Below the pieces are notes generated by a model, which saw only the letters and a list, made by a program, of their open reading frames with translations, was not told where the DNA came from and did no database searches. From Ogataea parapolymorpha DL-1 (taxonomy: Eukaryota; Ascomycota; Pichiomycetes; Pichiales; Pichiaceae), in contig NC_027862.1 in the NCBI RefSeq assembly GCF_000187245.1, positions 1,116,001 through 1,180,000 of the forward strand: a DNA stretch of 64,000 bases, written 5' to 3'. Both the position numbers and the translations under genes were made by a program. Below, piece after piece: positions 27,734 to 37,298 of this stretch. Every line of letters starts with the position of its first letter. Positions within the stretch are counted from its first letter, which is position 1.

Positions 27734-29146
27734 ATGCGATTTTTGAATGATACGGTCCAGGTCCATCAGAAATTAGTGCTGTGGAGAAATCCGCAGAAGA
27801 CGGCCGATTATGCTATATGTGATAGTATCGAACTATGGCAGGGCTTTATCGTGTCGGCGAGTGGCGTCTTCGCCGTTGACGAAGACTCGTACTTCAGCCA
27901 CTTGTGCGTCTCAGAGCAACCGGTGCTGTACACCACAAACATGTTTTTGACCAAACTGGGCATCCCAAGGCTGCCAATATTTGAGGAGAGCTGGACGGAG
28001 TATGTGGACGAGCAGAATACCTCGCCGTCTTTGGTGTTCCGCGACTCTGTGTATCCTGCGATCTTTGTGATCAGCACAGCTGCCGTTTTTGCGGTGTTTC
28101 TGACAGCCATTCTTTTCAACAAGCACCACATTAGATCACTGAAACCGACATGGATTATGAAGATATCGAGCTTGCTGGCTACCGGACAGCTGATGGCAAT
28201 CTATATCTACTCGCTCATCTACTTGTCCAGACAACATGCTAAAGGACATGTCTCGGCTTTGGAGCTCGTCCAATCCATCACTGACTCGCTTGGATTCAAC
28301 ATCGTGTACATCATCAGCTATTTTCTGTTGCTTCTGACGCAGATCGAGGTGATCAAAAAAATGTTTTCTCGTAAAAGAGAACAGCAGCTGATCCTGGTGG
28401 TCGGAGTCAGTCTCGCAATCATTTCGCAAATCATCTGGGCAGCCTCAACACTGGCCTCCAAGGCGAATAGCTCCGCGGATCAGAATGTTGCGCTTGTCAT
28501 TCTGCCCGTGGTGATGTATCTGCTGCGAATATCGCTATCGGTGCTTTACGACTGTCTTTTGCAAGTGTACGCCATTTCCCGCAAAGATCTCGCTTTCAAG
28601 CCTACCGTTCTGCCTTTGACGCTGCTCATGGAGCTCTGCGCGAACGCGGCTGTCGCCTTCTATATTGCCGACCTGGCCAATCCGTGGGTTAGTCGGCTCG
28701 CCGAAATATTCAACATCACATGCTCGCTGCTTGTCAACGTGGTCACCTGGGAGTGGCTCAACCGCATGTACCAGCTGGACAAGTACCGCCAGAAACAGGG
28801 AGTTCTAGGTCGTCAGCTGTTTGAGGAAACAGACTCGCGATACTCCAAAAGGTTCAATCTCAAACCGAAATTTGTCAAGTTCAAGAAGTCACTAAAACAA
28901 AAAGAGATCAGCACCACCGCTTCCAACGCGTACCTGCCGGATGAAGTGTACATCTACAGTCCGAAACAGATGATCGTGCCTCCAACGTCGTTAGTTTCGC
29001 GGCCAATCATCCGCGGGGACAGGAGAAGAGACCCTGTGGTGCACGATATCCGTCAACTCTCGCAAGTCGAGCCGGAGTCGGAAGAGGAATCTGAAGAAGA
29101 ACGGCTACTAAGACGCATTCGAGAGCAGAACGAAGAACATGTTTAA
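27734..29146 (+). CDS. RIM21: PalH/Rim21-family alkaline-pH sensor
   Basis: 470 residues with seven hydrophobic helices from about residue 105 to 345, after an extracellular N-terminal domain holding two cysteines (near 29 and 58). This is the PalH/Rim21/Dfg16 layout: seven transmembrane segments and a long charged cytosolic tail. The tail (about 355-470) is basic at first and ends in Glu/Arg clusters (EPESEEESEEERLLRR), like the charged tail of Rim21 that senses membrane asymmetry. In the Rim101 pathway the receptor signals through the arrestin Rim8 and ESCRT to process Rim101. Dfg16, a related subunit, is the alternative. The start lies 40 bp from the divergent RabGAP gene. Confidence 0.65.
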   Translation: MRFLNDTVQVHQKLVLWRNPQKTADYAICDSIELWQGFIVSASGVFAVDEDSYFSHLCVSEQPVLYTTNMFLTKLGIPRLPIFEESWTEYVDEQNTSPSLVFRDSVYPAIFVISTAAVFAVFLTAILFNKHHIRSLKPTWIMKISSLLATGQLMAIYIYSLIYLSRQHAKGHVSALELVQSITDSLGFNIVYIISYFLLLLTQIEVIKKMFSRKREQQLILVVGVSLAIISQIIWAASTLASKANSSADQNVALVILPVVMYLLRISLSVLYDCLLQVYAISRKDLAFKPTVLPLTLLMELCANAAVAFYIADLANPWVSRLAEIFNITCSLLVNVVTWEWLNRMYQLDKYRQKQGVLGRQLFEETDSRYSKRFNLKPKFVKFKKSLKQKEISTTASNAYLPDEVYIYSPKQMIVPPTSLVSRPIIRGDRRRDPVVHDIRQLSQVEPESEEESEEERLLRRIREQNEEHV

Positions 29147-29160
29147 TGAAACCTAGCTAA

Positions 29161-31137
29161 TTATTTTTCTGCGATCAGAACCACAGAGTAGCCCACTCCT
29201 TCGCTTCTGACAGCGTCCTGTCGTTGAGGAAGGTCTGGGAATTTTTTTTGCACCACCTTTCCAGTGCACCCGTTGAGCTTGTAGTCAATAAACAACTTGA
29301 TCAAGTCCAGGGTTTCCTGGTCGCCCAGCTTGGTGACCTTTTCCTTAGTAGCCTGGTACTTGAGCGTTTCTACCAGCTGGAAGACCGACAGGATTTTAGC
29401 GAACATGAGGAACTCGATGTAATTGGTGTAGAACTCGAAAAGCGCATTCACCCGTGGATCCTTGTAGCCCAGCTGGGTCGTGGAGACTGTCGAGGCTGTG
29501 CGCTCAGAATCCGACGTTTGCATCATGCTTGCTATGTCTGTGTGTTCTGATAGAGTGGAGATCAAAGGGTAGCCGATGTTGCAGAAACGAATTTTTTTGA
29601 ATCCCAGCTCCCGCAGTAGCGGGACGGCCTGAGAGCTGATATTGTTGATCACGCTGTTGCGACCCTTATTATACTGTGCTAGTTGTTTCCATACGCACTG
29701 ACGCAGAATTTCGTTGTCAGTCTGGTGTTTGGGGTCGCTTGGCTCGTTCTCAACGTCCCACAGGTAGAGCTGGAGATATCCGTTTGGTTTGAGCACTCTT
29801 TTGAACTCGGCGAACGTGGATTTGAGGTTGCTCTCTGTCACGGTGAGTGCAAAGTCCGGACAACAGACGCACGATTGGGACGCGTCGCGCAGTGGCAACA
29901 CATCGCTGGCGATGGTGGTGAAGGAGGAGTACTCCTCGGCGAATTTTTTTTCGTCTCTGCTAAGATGGAATTCGTAAAATTGGTCGTCAAGGATAGGATG
30001 GTTGAAATTCGGATACTGGTCAACATAAACCTCTGGAAGCACGCCCTTATTTGTGCGGTCAATGACTTTTCGTAGACTGTCGGTCACACTGACGAAGTTT
30101 GTATGGAATTGCGGGTTGTCATGTCTGACCTGCCACCCGTTGAGGAATTCGACGTGTGCTCCCAGAATAGAGCCTTCTGCTATGTATTGGATCTCCTCGG
30201 CAGGCGTGTCTTTCAAATTGCTGGATATCATTTTGTTGCTCGTGACGACGCACACCTCGCAGAGTTCTGCCTCAAGCGACGGGTCGACGGTATCCTGGAA
30301 ATTTTTCAGAGCCTCCAGCACCTCCTTGTTGATCATCGTTGGCTGATTTAGCAATTTCTTGATGATTTGCAGAAACCAGAGCAGCAAGAGCACCACCCGT
30401 TTGTCGTTGAACATGGAACTTTGCAGGCTTTGAATCAGTGCTGGCTGCGAAATGGATGAGAGTTCGTGGAGCTTTGTTTTCAGTTTATAGTCCGCATCGT
30501 GCTTAATGTGCTGGTATGCTGATTCGGGATGGGAATGCATCTCCTTGCGCTCCTCGACGAGTTTCTCGTAGTCCTCAACCTCGTCACGCAAGTTAATGAG
30601 AAATTGTTTGTACCAGTTGAGCCAGAGGTCTCTTCTGGTGATGGCATAGTCGATCGGATCGTTGAACTCGCTTTGATCCATGTAGTTGAGGAAAAACCGC
30701 AGGTGATCCAAATACACCTCGGTGCCCTTTTCGATGATCTCTTGCTTGACCTTTTCGACGTCGGAGTTGTGCTTTGACGTTCGTTCGTGCAATCTCCTAA
30801 GCTTGTACTCCTCAAAGCGCGGGTCGACTTCATCTTCCTTATACGTTCCAAAGGCAAGGTCGCTGGCGATCTCTGTGGCAAGCTTGCCAGCTTTTTTTGT
30901 GATTTTGAATAGACGTGACGGCTGCTTTGACATGGGCACGAAGTCGGCGTCCCTCGATGCACCAACTGTTGATTCTGAGGGAGCAGGCGGTGTCGTAGGT
31001 CGGTGGAATGCGGCCTTGCTGAGTTTCGACAGAGGGTTCCTGACCTTGTGGAAATTTTCCGGCGACGACGCTGAAGACAGACTCGTGTGCACAATATGTC
31101 CAGTTTGTTGCGACGAGTCGGACGGCAGCTCCGACAT
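29161..31137 (-). CDS. Methyltransferase-like fungal protein, function unknown
   Basis: 658 residues. Residues 1-70 are Ser/Pro-rich and disordered, and 100-300 are helical (KQFLINLRDEVEDYEKL and so on). Around 405-460 comes a segment like the second half of a class I methyltransferase: DVLPLRDASQSCVCCPDFAL followed by FKRVLKPNGYLQLYLWD (RVLKPNG at 447-453, the post-III loop). I do not see a clear glycine-rich SAM-binding motif I before it, so it may be a degenerate or divergent enzyme. The C-terminal 150 residues are helical and then end in a strand (GYSVVLIAEK) as expected for the last strand of that fold. No named orthologue is recognised. It is convergent with the RIM21-like gene (14 bp apart). 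Confidence 0.6.
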   Translation of the reverse strand: MSELPSDSSQQTGHIVHTSLSSASSPENFHKVRNPLSKLSKAAFHRPTTPPAPSESTVGASRDADFVPMSKQPSRLFKITKKAGKLATEIASDLAFGTYKEDEVDPRFEEYKLRRLHERTSKHNSDVEKVKQEIIEKGTEVYLDHLRFFLNYMDQSEFNDPIDYAITRRDLWLNWYKQFLINLRDEVEDYEKLVEERKEMHSHPESAYQHIKHDADYKLKTKLHELSSISQPALIQSLQSSMFNDKRVVLLLLWFLQIIKKLLNQPTMINKEVLEALKNFQDTVDPSLEAELCEVCVVTSNKMISSNLKDTPAEEIQYIAEGSILGAHVEFLNGWQVRHDNPQFHTNFVSVTDSLRKVIDRTNKGVLPEVYVDQYPNFNHPILDDQFYEFHLSRDEKKFAEEYSSFTTIASDVLPLRDASQSCVCCPDFALTVTESNLKSTFAEFKRVLKPNGYLQLYLWDVENEPSDPKHQTDNEILRQCVWKQLAQYNKGRNSVINNISSQAVPLLRELGFKKIRFCNIGYPLISTLSEHTDIASMMQTSDSERTASTVSTTQLGYKDPRVNALFEFYTNYIEFLMFAKILSVFQLVETLKYQATKEKVTKLGDQETLDLIKLFIDYKLNGCTGKVVQKKFPDLPQRQDAVRSEGVGYSVVLIAEK

Positions 31138-31272
31138 GTGTAGTCTTGCAGAAAAGTTCGAATTCTTCGCAAGATATGTACGCTTGGTGCGGGGGTGACG
31201 TGAGGCAAAATATATATGATATGGATTTGCCAGTGCAAAGCAGATTTATATAGGCACGGCCAGAAAGCAGCA

Positions 31273-32091
31273 CTACACAATAACAAACGGATCTTCGTCG
31301 GTGGCAGAAATATCAATGGTGATTTCCGGATCGTCAAACTCGCGGGCCAGCTGCTCCTTTAGAACGGAAAGAAACCCCCTTTCTGTGTTGGAGTGGTTGC
31401 AGATAATGACGCTTGAGCCTTTCTCCTTAAAATAAAGAGCTTCGTGGTGCGAAAGCTCTCCCGTTAGGTACAAATCGGCATCCAAGTTCCGGAAAACAGA
31501 ACCCCCCGATCCGGCACACACGGCAACGGTCGTAACGGCAGCGGTGTCCGGGTCTATTTTCGTAGCCAATTGGAGATGGTTGATTCCTAAGTGGGTTTTT
31601 ATCCTAGGCACCAGCTCTTTGAGGCTGGCGGGACGCGATAGGGTCACGAGCCTGCCCATCCCCACGTCCTCGTCGGCCGCATTTTTCTCAATCACGGCTT
31701 TTTCCCTTATTTCGCCCAATGCGAGGGCCAGCCAGTCGTTCACACCTCCCTTGGCTGCGTCCACAGACGTGTGAGGACAGTATACAGATATCCCGTGGTG
31801 GATCAGTTTTATCAGCGAGCTCTGCTGAGGATCATTCGGAGTGATGCTTTTCAGGCCGCGGAAGATAAAAGGATGGTACGCCAGAACGAGACTCGACCGG
31901 GCCCTAATTGCTTCCTCAACCACAGACTGGGTCAGGTCGACAGTCAGGAGAATGTGGAACTTCTCGCTCTTGTTAACTCCTGAAGCATCCACCAGCAACC
32001 CAGTGTTGTCCCAGGAGCTGTCTGCATACGCAATTGGATACAGTTTCTGGATTCCGGCAACGACTCGCTGAAATCTTGCTGGAGAAGACAT
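31273..32091 (-). CDS. NIF3: NIF3/DUF34 metal-binding protein
   Basis: 272 residues, the usual size of the yeast Nif3 protein. Family landmarks are DSSWDNTGLLVD near the N-terminus, the metal-ligand segment YHPFIFRG (His73), CPHTSVDAAKGGVNDWLA (His107, Asp111), the glycine loop VCAGSGGSVF and the C-terminal ICNHSNTERGFL holding further ligands. These form the dinuclear metal site of the NIF3 fold. The molecular role is not settled; proposals include a GTP cyclohydrolase-like or metal-insertion function, and in yeast it interacts with Ngg1. It is divergent from FRA2, 57 bp away. Confidence 0.92.
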   Translation of the reverse strand: MSSPARFQRVVAGIQKLYPIAYADSSWDNTGLLVDASGVNKSEKFHILLTVDLTQSVVEEAIRARSSLVLAYHPFIFRGLKSITPNDPQQSSLIKLIHHGISVYCPHTSVDAAKGGVNDWLALALGEIREKAVIEKNAADEDVGMGRLVTLSRPASLKELVPRIKTHLGINHLQLATKIDPDTAAVTTVAVCAGSGGSVFRNLDADLYLTGELSHHEALYFKEKGSSVIICNHSNTERGFLSVLKEQLAREFDDPEITIDISATDEDPFVIV

Positions 32092-32148
32092 GAAAAAAAT
32101 AGGGTTTAATTTAATTTATTTTTTTAGCCACATTTTTTTATTATTTTT

Positions 32149-32415
32149 ATGGACCTCACAGCAGATAAACTGACGCAAATCATAAAAGAACGGCTCCAGG
32201 CCACGGAGGTAGAGGTCCAGGATATGTCCGGTGGCTGTGGGCAGGCTTTCGCGGTGATCATTGTCAGCGACGTGTTCAGGGGAAAGAATAAATTGATGAG
32301 ACATAGAATGGTCAACGGGGCATTGAAAGAGGAGATTAGCAATATCCACGCATTTACCCAAAAGGTGTTTACACAGGAGGAGTGGGACGAGCAAAAGAAA
32401 ATGTTTGGAGTGTGA
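32149..32415 (+). CDS. FRA2: BolA-family iron regulator Fra2 (BOLA2)
   Basis: 88 residues, one BolA domain. Fra2 pairs with the monothiol glutaredoxins Grx3/4 to hold a [2Fe-2S] cluster in the cytosol and signals iron sufficiency to the iron regulon. The likely ligands Cys30 (SGGCGQAF) and His67 (NIHAFT) are 37 residues apart, as are Cys66 and His103 of S. cerevisiae Fra2, from memory. The motif FRGKNKLMRHRMVNGALKEE is typical of BOLA2 rather than the mitochondrial BOLA1/3 forms, and there is no targeting peptide. It is convergent with MDM34 (28 bp). Confidence 0.92.
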   Translation: MDLTADKLTQIIKERLQATEVEVQDMSGGCGQAFAVIIVSDVFRGKNKLMRHRMVNGALKEEISNIHAFTQKVFTQEEWDEQKKMFGV

Positions 32416-32443
32416 TAGTTAATACGCGTTGAATATATGTTCA

Positions 32444-33856
32444 CTATACAGAATATGGAGGCGGCGAGTCGTAAAAAGGCGTCGTTGTGTGGTGGTTGGC
32501 CAGCAGCTTTTCCAGCTTGAGTCTACGAGACTGGATCTCGAGGTGCTCAAGCTGGTCAATGTGATGCGTGGGCTTTTCTGGCACTTTGAAAGCAGTTGGA
32601 GGTCCCGGCTCTGTTTTCTTGGCCAATTTGAATTGTAGCGATGACAAATAGTTGTTATTCGGGAAAACGGGAGTGTCTGGAAGCTTTTCAGCAGTCTCTT
32701 CGACCAGCGTAGAAGCTGTAGATGGTGGACTGCTTTCAGACATTGGGATAGATTCTTCGGTACTTTCTGCGAAAGAGTCTTCCGGTGGCGGAGACTGTTT
32801 GGACTTGTTGAGCTTGATGACTCTCCTCTTTGGTTTTACACCGTCGTGGGCATTCTTGAAGAACGATCTAGACTGGAAATCTTTGATGACCTCCAGTTTG
32901 CGGCCCATGGACCCGTACTGCATGTCGGCATTGCTCAGGTGGATTCTATTCCAGCTTAGGGTGTTGCTTGCGGCCAGAATGGCGTTGGCGAAACTCTTGG
33001 TAACCACATCGTCATTCATGCGGTCACAAGAAAGCGAGCCGCCCAAAGCAAGCGTCTGTCTCGAGCTGGCGATTCTGGTAAGACGCATCAGACTGCCGGG
33101 AGAAATACGCAGCGGGAACTCCGGGTCAACATCTTTCAGCAAAACGCGTTTCTCTTGAAGGTCTTGCTCCTCATTGAGCAGGTCCTGGTGAAACTGCAGG
33201 AGAGACTGTGTTGTGTACTTGAGACTGAACTTGTAGAGATAGCTTGGCAGGAACTCCTTGAACAGCTCGCTGATCTGCGTTTCGATGGTCTTCTGCAGAA
33301 ATTTGGCGATCGGCTTGATCCGGTCGAACGTGGAGCTGACCTCTATGGATTCCAGCGGATCATTCTTGAACACCAGTGTGAGTCCCTTTGTTTTATTGAA
33401 AACAATAATAATGATTGAGCTCAATTTGAACTTTCCCAACGTTAGATTCAACGGAATATCAAAATTGCAATCGGAACCGTTGAACTGCGGACTCACAAAC
33501 TCGGCCAGCTGTTTGCAGTCCCTGGCATACGCTTTGTTTTTCTCCACCAGGTCGTCGTAGATGTTGTTGTTGTATATTTTCAGCGGACTGGCGCTGACCT
33601 TTGTGTTGACAGTCACAGACGCATCGCCGTCGTACTTGAACTTGAAGATGCCCCTGAACCGGTCTGGGGCCAGGTCGCCGATTTCAAGGATCTCGAACTC
33701 TGGTGAGATGTGCCCAAAGTTGAGGTCGACAATTTTGATGTCGGACGACAGAATATTGGGTCTCTTTCCCGAATTAAGGGCCTCATTCAGCAGCTCCCGC
33801 GTGTAAGACGAGAACGACTGCTTTTCTATGGCCTCCCAATTGATCTGAAAAGACAT
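32444..33856 (-). CDS. MDM34: ERMES subunit Mdm34
   Basis: 470 residues from the ATG at 33856; the frame is open 33 codons further, but that stretch is low quality and has no ATG at its head. Mdm34 is the mitochondrial outer-membrane member of the ER-mitochondria encounter structure, which moves phospholipids. The SMP lipid-binding domain occupies residues 1-200: it begins MSFQINWEAIEKQSFSSYTR and includes DIKIVDLNFGHISPEFEILEIGD and the amphipathic FDRIKPIAKFLQKTIE. The second half is Ser/Pro-rich and disordered, ending with a proline stretch (YDSPPPYSV) that contains a PPxY-type motif, a possible Rsp5 ubiquitin-ligase site. Confidence 0.9.
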   Translation of the reverse strand: MSFQINWEAIEKQSFSSYTRELLNEALNSGKRPNILSSDIKIVDLNFGHISPEFEILEIGDLAPDRFRGIFKFKYDGDASVTVNTKVSASPLKIYNNNIYDDLVEKNKAYARDCKQLAEFVSPQFNGSDCNFDIPLNLTLGKFKLSSIIIIVFNKTKGLTLVFKNDPLESIEVSSTFDRIKPIAKFLQKTIETQISELFKEFLPSYLYKFSLKYTTQSLLQFHQDLLNEEQDLQEKRVLLKDVDPEFPLRISPGSLMRLTRIASSRQTLALGGSLSCDRMNDDVVTKSFANAILAASNTLSWNRIHLSNADMQYGSMGRKLEVIKDFQSRSFFKNAHDGVKPKRRVIKLNKSKQSPPPEDSFAESTEESIPMSESSPPSTASTLVEETAEKLPDTPVFPNNNYLSSLQFKLAKKTEPGPPTAFKVPEKPTHHIDQLEHLEIQSRRLKLEKLLANHHTTTPFYDSPPPYSV

Positions 33857-33964
33857 CAATAAGATCACAAGATAAAAATCGTACCAGCCTTTTTTTTTGC
33901 CCGCGGGGGAAAATTTTTGTGATTGCCTAAACGGGAATATAATAGAAAAATGCATATTTATTCG

Positions 33965-36016
33965 TTAAATGTCATTCGCTACAGACCCTTCGTCTATATT
34001 GACGCTGCCGAGCCCGTCCAGCACGCAGTCCAGCTGCACGGGCCGCCCGGCTAGTAGCGTGTCGTCGCCGTCGAAAAACCGCGAGTAGTTAAAACTGTCA
34101 TCTTCCCTCTCAAACACCTCTTTTATGCCTGCCACCAGTCGGGAATCCAGCTGCAGTCGCTCCAGATCAGCCTTGCTGACCAATCCTCGGCCACCACTGG
34201 CCTCCTCAAATGCTTCGTAGTAAAATTGGCTCGTCAGGTCCACCATTTCGCTCTCTCTGTCGGGCTTTTCGCCGAATAGCCCGGGTATCTCCAGAAATTG
34301 CTTGAGTTTCACTCCTCGCGTGATGTCGGAGGTGGACGCATAGAGATACTCAAATAAATTATCTGCCTCGCTTGTGCTCAAAGATGGGTAGATGAACGTC
34401 ATCGCCTCGCGGAACTCGCTCTTGTTCAGGTACATTTTATCGCCTTGGTCGAATTTGTCGAAGATCATCTCGAGCTGGCACAACTGCACGGAGCTCAGCT
34501 CGCTTGACGTCTTCATCCGCTTGACGATGCGCTCTTTCTTGTCGAACTGCGTCTCAATGAACGTAAGCTTGTCCACAATGATGTGGCGCACCAGCTTGAT
34601 GCGGAACCCCAGCTCCTCCACCCTGTAGAGCTGCTCCGTTTCTTTGAAATCAAAACTCTGGTCCATCACCTGCATCTTGCGACAGAACTCTTCCTTCGAG
34701 CCGCGTAGCCGCTCATACAGCTTCTCCATGGTCTGCAGATCGCCCATGATCTCGGGCAGCTCGTTGATCTGCGCCTCGGCCACGTCCGACAGCTGCAGAA
34801 CGTCGTTCTCGATCAGGTCAAGCCCCGCGCTCACTTTGTGGCTGAGGTGGCGCAGTTTACTGAAAGAGTCCTCTTTTAACTGTGCCAGCTGCGCAGCCAC
34901 GTCGCTGCTCAGCGTCTGCTCCTGTGCAACAACTTTCCTGAGCAGCCCCAACGAGTCCTGAAGCGCGCAGCCCTGTGGCTCCGAGAGCTGGCTGAAATGG
35001 AACTCCACCAGCATCAAATTGATCTTGCTGCGCATCGACTCCAGCTTCGAGTACTGTTCCAGGAATTGCCGCTTCTTGCCTGTCCGGAAACTCCTTAGAA
35101 ACGCGTGCTTGGCCGCCACGTCGTCGCCCAGCCGTTGCATCGCGTCCAGCGTCTCGCGCATGCGCTCGATCAGCCGTGCCAGACTCTCCAGATAGTTGGT
35201 TTTGAGCCCCGTGATCTCGGTCACCACGCCCAGAAACGTCTCGAGTCGCGTCTTTATGCCGACGGTGTCTCGCACAGGTTCCTTGTTGAAACGGTCGTAG
35301 AACAGACTCACGTACGCGACAATGCTCTTTTCGTCCGGTTTCAGACAGTCGACGTTTTCCGGGTCGAGCAGCCGCGAAATCCCCACGGATTCTGCCACCG
35401 CCATGGCCAGCTCCAGTCTGTCCAGGTTTGTCATCTTCGCGGCCTTCTGGTAGTCCAGCAGGTCTGGCTTGAAGTAGTTGAGTAGTGCACAGAAGGCGTG
35501 GCCGCTGGACCAGCTCGATGTGAAGTTGGTCATTCTTATGTCGGCATAGGAGCCGGTCACTTTCTTGCACCATCGGAGCAGAAGCTCCTTTTTGCTAAAC
35601 GTGTCGGCCTCGTCAGAGTTGTCAAAAACGGTGTAGTTAAGCAGAAGCAGCCAGATCAGCCCGAGCGTGAGCTTTAAATTACCGTCCACAATGTCCTCTG
35701 CGCCGATATTGTGGATCTGGAGGCTCTGACGGTGCTTGAGATAGTCCAGTATGCGATTAAGATTCTCCATCTTTTGGAACTTGAGTTTTGGTCGTTGGTA
35801 GATGGGACGCAGGCTAAAGTCCGGATCAAGACATTTGAGCAGATTGTACAAATCGACGCCGGAACCAAGATCGGCAAGAGAAAGCAAGGGAGGGTGGTTG
35901 TGGGTCTGGAGCTTGGAATTGATCCAACGCAAAAACGTCTTCTCCTGCACCTGTATCCAGTCCTTGAGCGACACGTCGTGGGACGAGATGGACTTGATGA
36001 TCAGGGTGTCGGACAT
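33965..36016 (-). CDS. AIN1: Alpha-actinin-like actin cross-linker
   Basis: 683 residues. Two calponin-homology domains form an N-terminal actin-binding module: CH1 at about 18-130 (QEKTFLRWINSKLQ, then the GVDLYNLLKCL core) and CH2 at about 140-250 (ELLLRWCKKVTG, SSWSSGHAFCALLNYFKPDLLDY). A helical spectrin-like rod follows (about 260-510). Near 520 is an EF-hand-like pair (IFDKFDQGDKMYLNKSEF), whose calcium loop lacks the usual acidic residue at position 3 and so may not bind calcium. This is the order of fission-yeast Ain1, which bundles actin in the cytokinetic ring. S. cerevisiae has no orthologue. An MCB box (ACGCGT) is about 100 bp upstream of the start. Confidence 0.87.
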   Translation of the reverse strand: MSDTLIIKSISSHDVSLKDWIQVQEKTFLRWINSKLQTHNHPPLLSLADLGSGVDLYNLLKCLDPDFSLRPIYQRPKLKFQKMENLNRILDYLKHRQSLQIHNIGAEDIVDGNLKLTLGLIWLLLLNYTVFDNSDEADTFSKKELLLRWCKKVTGSYADIRMTNFTSSWSSGHAFCALLNYFKPDLLDYQKAAKMTNLDRLELAMAVAESVGISRLLDPENVDCLKPDEKSIVAYVSLFYDRFNKEPVRDTVGIKTRLETFLGVVTEITGLKTNYLESLARLIERMRETLDAMQRLGDDVAAKHAFLRSFRTGKKRQFLEQYSKLESMRSKINLMLVEFHFSQLSEPQGCALQDSLGLLRKVVAQEQTLSSDVAAQLAQLKEDSFSKLRHLSHKVSAGLDLIENDVLQLSDVAEAQINELPEIMGDLQTMEKLYERLRGSKEEFCRKMQVMDQSFDFKETEQLYRVEELGFRIKLVRHIIVDKLTFIETQFDKKERIVKRMKTSSELSSVQLCQLEMIFDKFDQGDKMYLNKSEFREAMTFIYPSLSTSEADNLFEYLYASTSDITRGVKLKQFLEIPGLFGEKPDRESEMVDLTSQFYYEAFEEASGGRGLVSKADLERLQLDSRLVAGIKEVFEREDDSFNYSRFFDGDDTLLAGRPVQLDCVLDGLGSVNIDEGSVANDI

Positions 36017-36115
36017 GAAAAGAAAGGAATAAGCTGGGAGGCTTGTTTTAATTTAAATTACCGTTTTGGATTTTTATAGTTTGCATGTTTCAAATTAGGA
36101 ATCGACCCAGAGTCG

Positions 36116-36121
36116 ACGCGT
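36116..36121. promoter_or_regulatory. MCB box ACGCGT upstream of the alpha-actinin gene
   Basis: A perfect MluI cell-cycle box within GTCGACGCGTCGGC, 100 bp upstream of the alpha-actinin start and 29 bp past the CK2 stop. Motif evidence only. Confidence 0.35.
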
Positions 36122-36149
36122 CGGCTATATGATTATATTTACACCAGCC

Positions 36150-37136
36150 TCACGAGCCGCGGAAAAACGGATGCGCCATGGCCTCCTTCGCAGTGAGCCT
36201 CTCCTGGTGGTCGTATCTGACGAGATGGTCGATGAGATCGATCACGGCCGGGTTCTCACTAAGGTGTCTGTTGTTCTCATTGATAAAGTGTCTCCATGGC
36301 TTTCTCGGATACGTCATGAGGATGTCGTCGTAATCGCTGCTCAGCTTGATGCCGTACCGATTGCAGTATTTGTGGAGGTCGTCTGTGCCCAGCACCTTGG
36401 CGATTTTCACCAGCTGGTCGGTGTTGGAGTCGCCTTTGAAAAATGGCTCTTTTTTGAACACGATGGCCGCAATCATGGCCCCCACAGACCACAGGTCCAG
36501 CGAGTAGTCGTATTGTTGCAGGTTAATGAGCAGCTCCGGACCCTTATGGTATCTGGAGGCAACACGCACGTTGAAGTCCATCCCCCGGTGGTAGAACTCG
36601 GCCAGCCCCCAGTCGATCAGTTTCAGCGTCTTCGTAAGAGGGTCAATCATGATGTTCTGGGGCTTGACGTCTCTGTGGATGATGCCCATCGAGTGCGAGT
36701 AGTCCAGGGCACGCAGCAGTTGCGTGAAGTAGTAGCGGATGTCATCGAGCGTGAATTTCGGGTACAGCACACGGAAGTCGACGTTGTTGATCTTCTCGAA
36801 GATCAGAGCCGGGATTTTCGAATTGTGGTCCTGAATAAGGTCGTAAAGTTTGATGATGTTGGGGCCCCCGGTCAGATTCTTGAGGATCTTGATTTCACGG
36901 TGAATCTTCTTCAGCTTGACGGGCTTGAGCACCTTGATCACACAAGGCTCGTTATTCAGTACGTTCACGCCCGTGAACACCTCAGAATACTTTCCTCTGC
37001 CGATCTTGGAGATGATCTCGTAGTTGGCGATGTTGCCCCATTCTATTTTGTAGTTTTCGTAGTCCCAGTACTCTCTCGGACGGATCTCGTTGGCGTCCGC
37101 GTACACCCTAGCGACGGAGTAGACTTTGGAAGACAT
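36150..37136 (-). CDS. CKA2: Casein kinase II catalytic subunit alpha
   Basis: 328 residues from the ATG that gives [16 protein letters not shown], where other CK2 alphas start; the frame upstream opens at a GTG. The glycine loop is GRGKYSEVF (47-55), the catalytic lysine is Lys69, the basic cluster [10 protein letters not shown] contacts acidic substrates, HRDVKPQN is at 154-161, and DWG at 175-177 replaces the usual DFG, a CK2 hallmark. CK2 is a constitutively active acidophilic Ser/Thr kinase acting with beta subunits Ckb1/Ckb2. It reads closer to S. cerevisiae Cka2 than Cka1 by eye, but this lineage may have one alpha gene only. It is divergent from SLD7 with 158 bp between the starts. 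Confidence 0.92.
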   Translation of the reverse strand: MSSKVYSVARVYADANEIRPREYWDYENYKIEWGNIANYEIISKIGRGKYSEVFTGVNVLNNEPCVIKVLKPVKLKKIHREIKILKNLTGGPNIIKLYDLIQDHNSKIPALIFEKINNVDFRVLYPKFTLDDIRYYFTQLLRALDYSHSMGIIHRDVKPQNIMIDPLTKTLKLIDWGLAEFYHRGMDFNVRVASRYHKGPELLINLQQYDYSLDLWSVGAMIAAIVFKKEPFFKGDSNTDQLVKIAKVLGTDDLHKYCNRYGIKLSSDYDDILMTYPRKPWRHFINENNRHLSENPAVIDLIDHLVRYDHQERLTAKEAMAHPFFRGS

Positions 37137-37289
37137 CGTGGCGTGCTGCAGACTCGTTTTGGCGGACACAGCAGGCTTTTCCAATAAGTCTAGGTGTCTT
37201 ACGGGATTAAAAAATTTGTGCACGCTGGCCGACGGGACGATAACTTCGACCGTGCAGGGGTGTGGAAATAATATTTTCTTATTTGGTTC

Positions 37290-37298
37290 ATGGGATGA
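37290..37298 (+). promoter_or_regulatory. Two-codon uORF whose stop overlaps the SLD7 start
   Basis: ATG GGA TGA; the TGA (37296-37298) overlaps the SLD7 ATG (37295-37297). The upstream ATG has T at -3 (weak context) and the SLD7 ATG has G at -3, so leaky scanning is likely. It matters only if transcription starts upstream of 37290. Confidence 0.45.
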
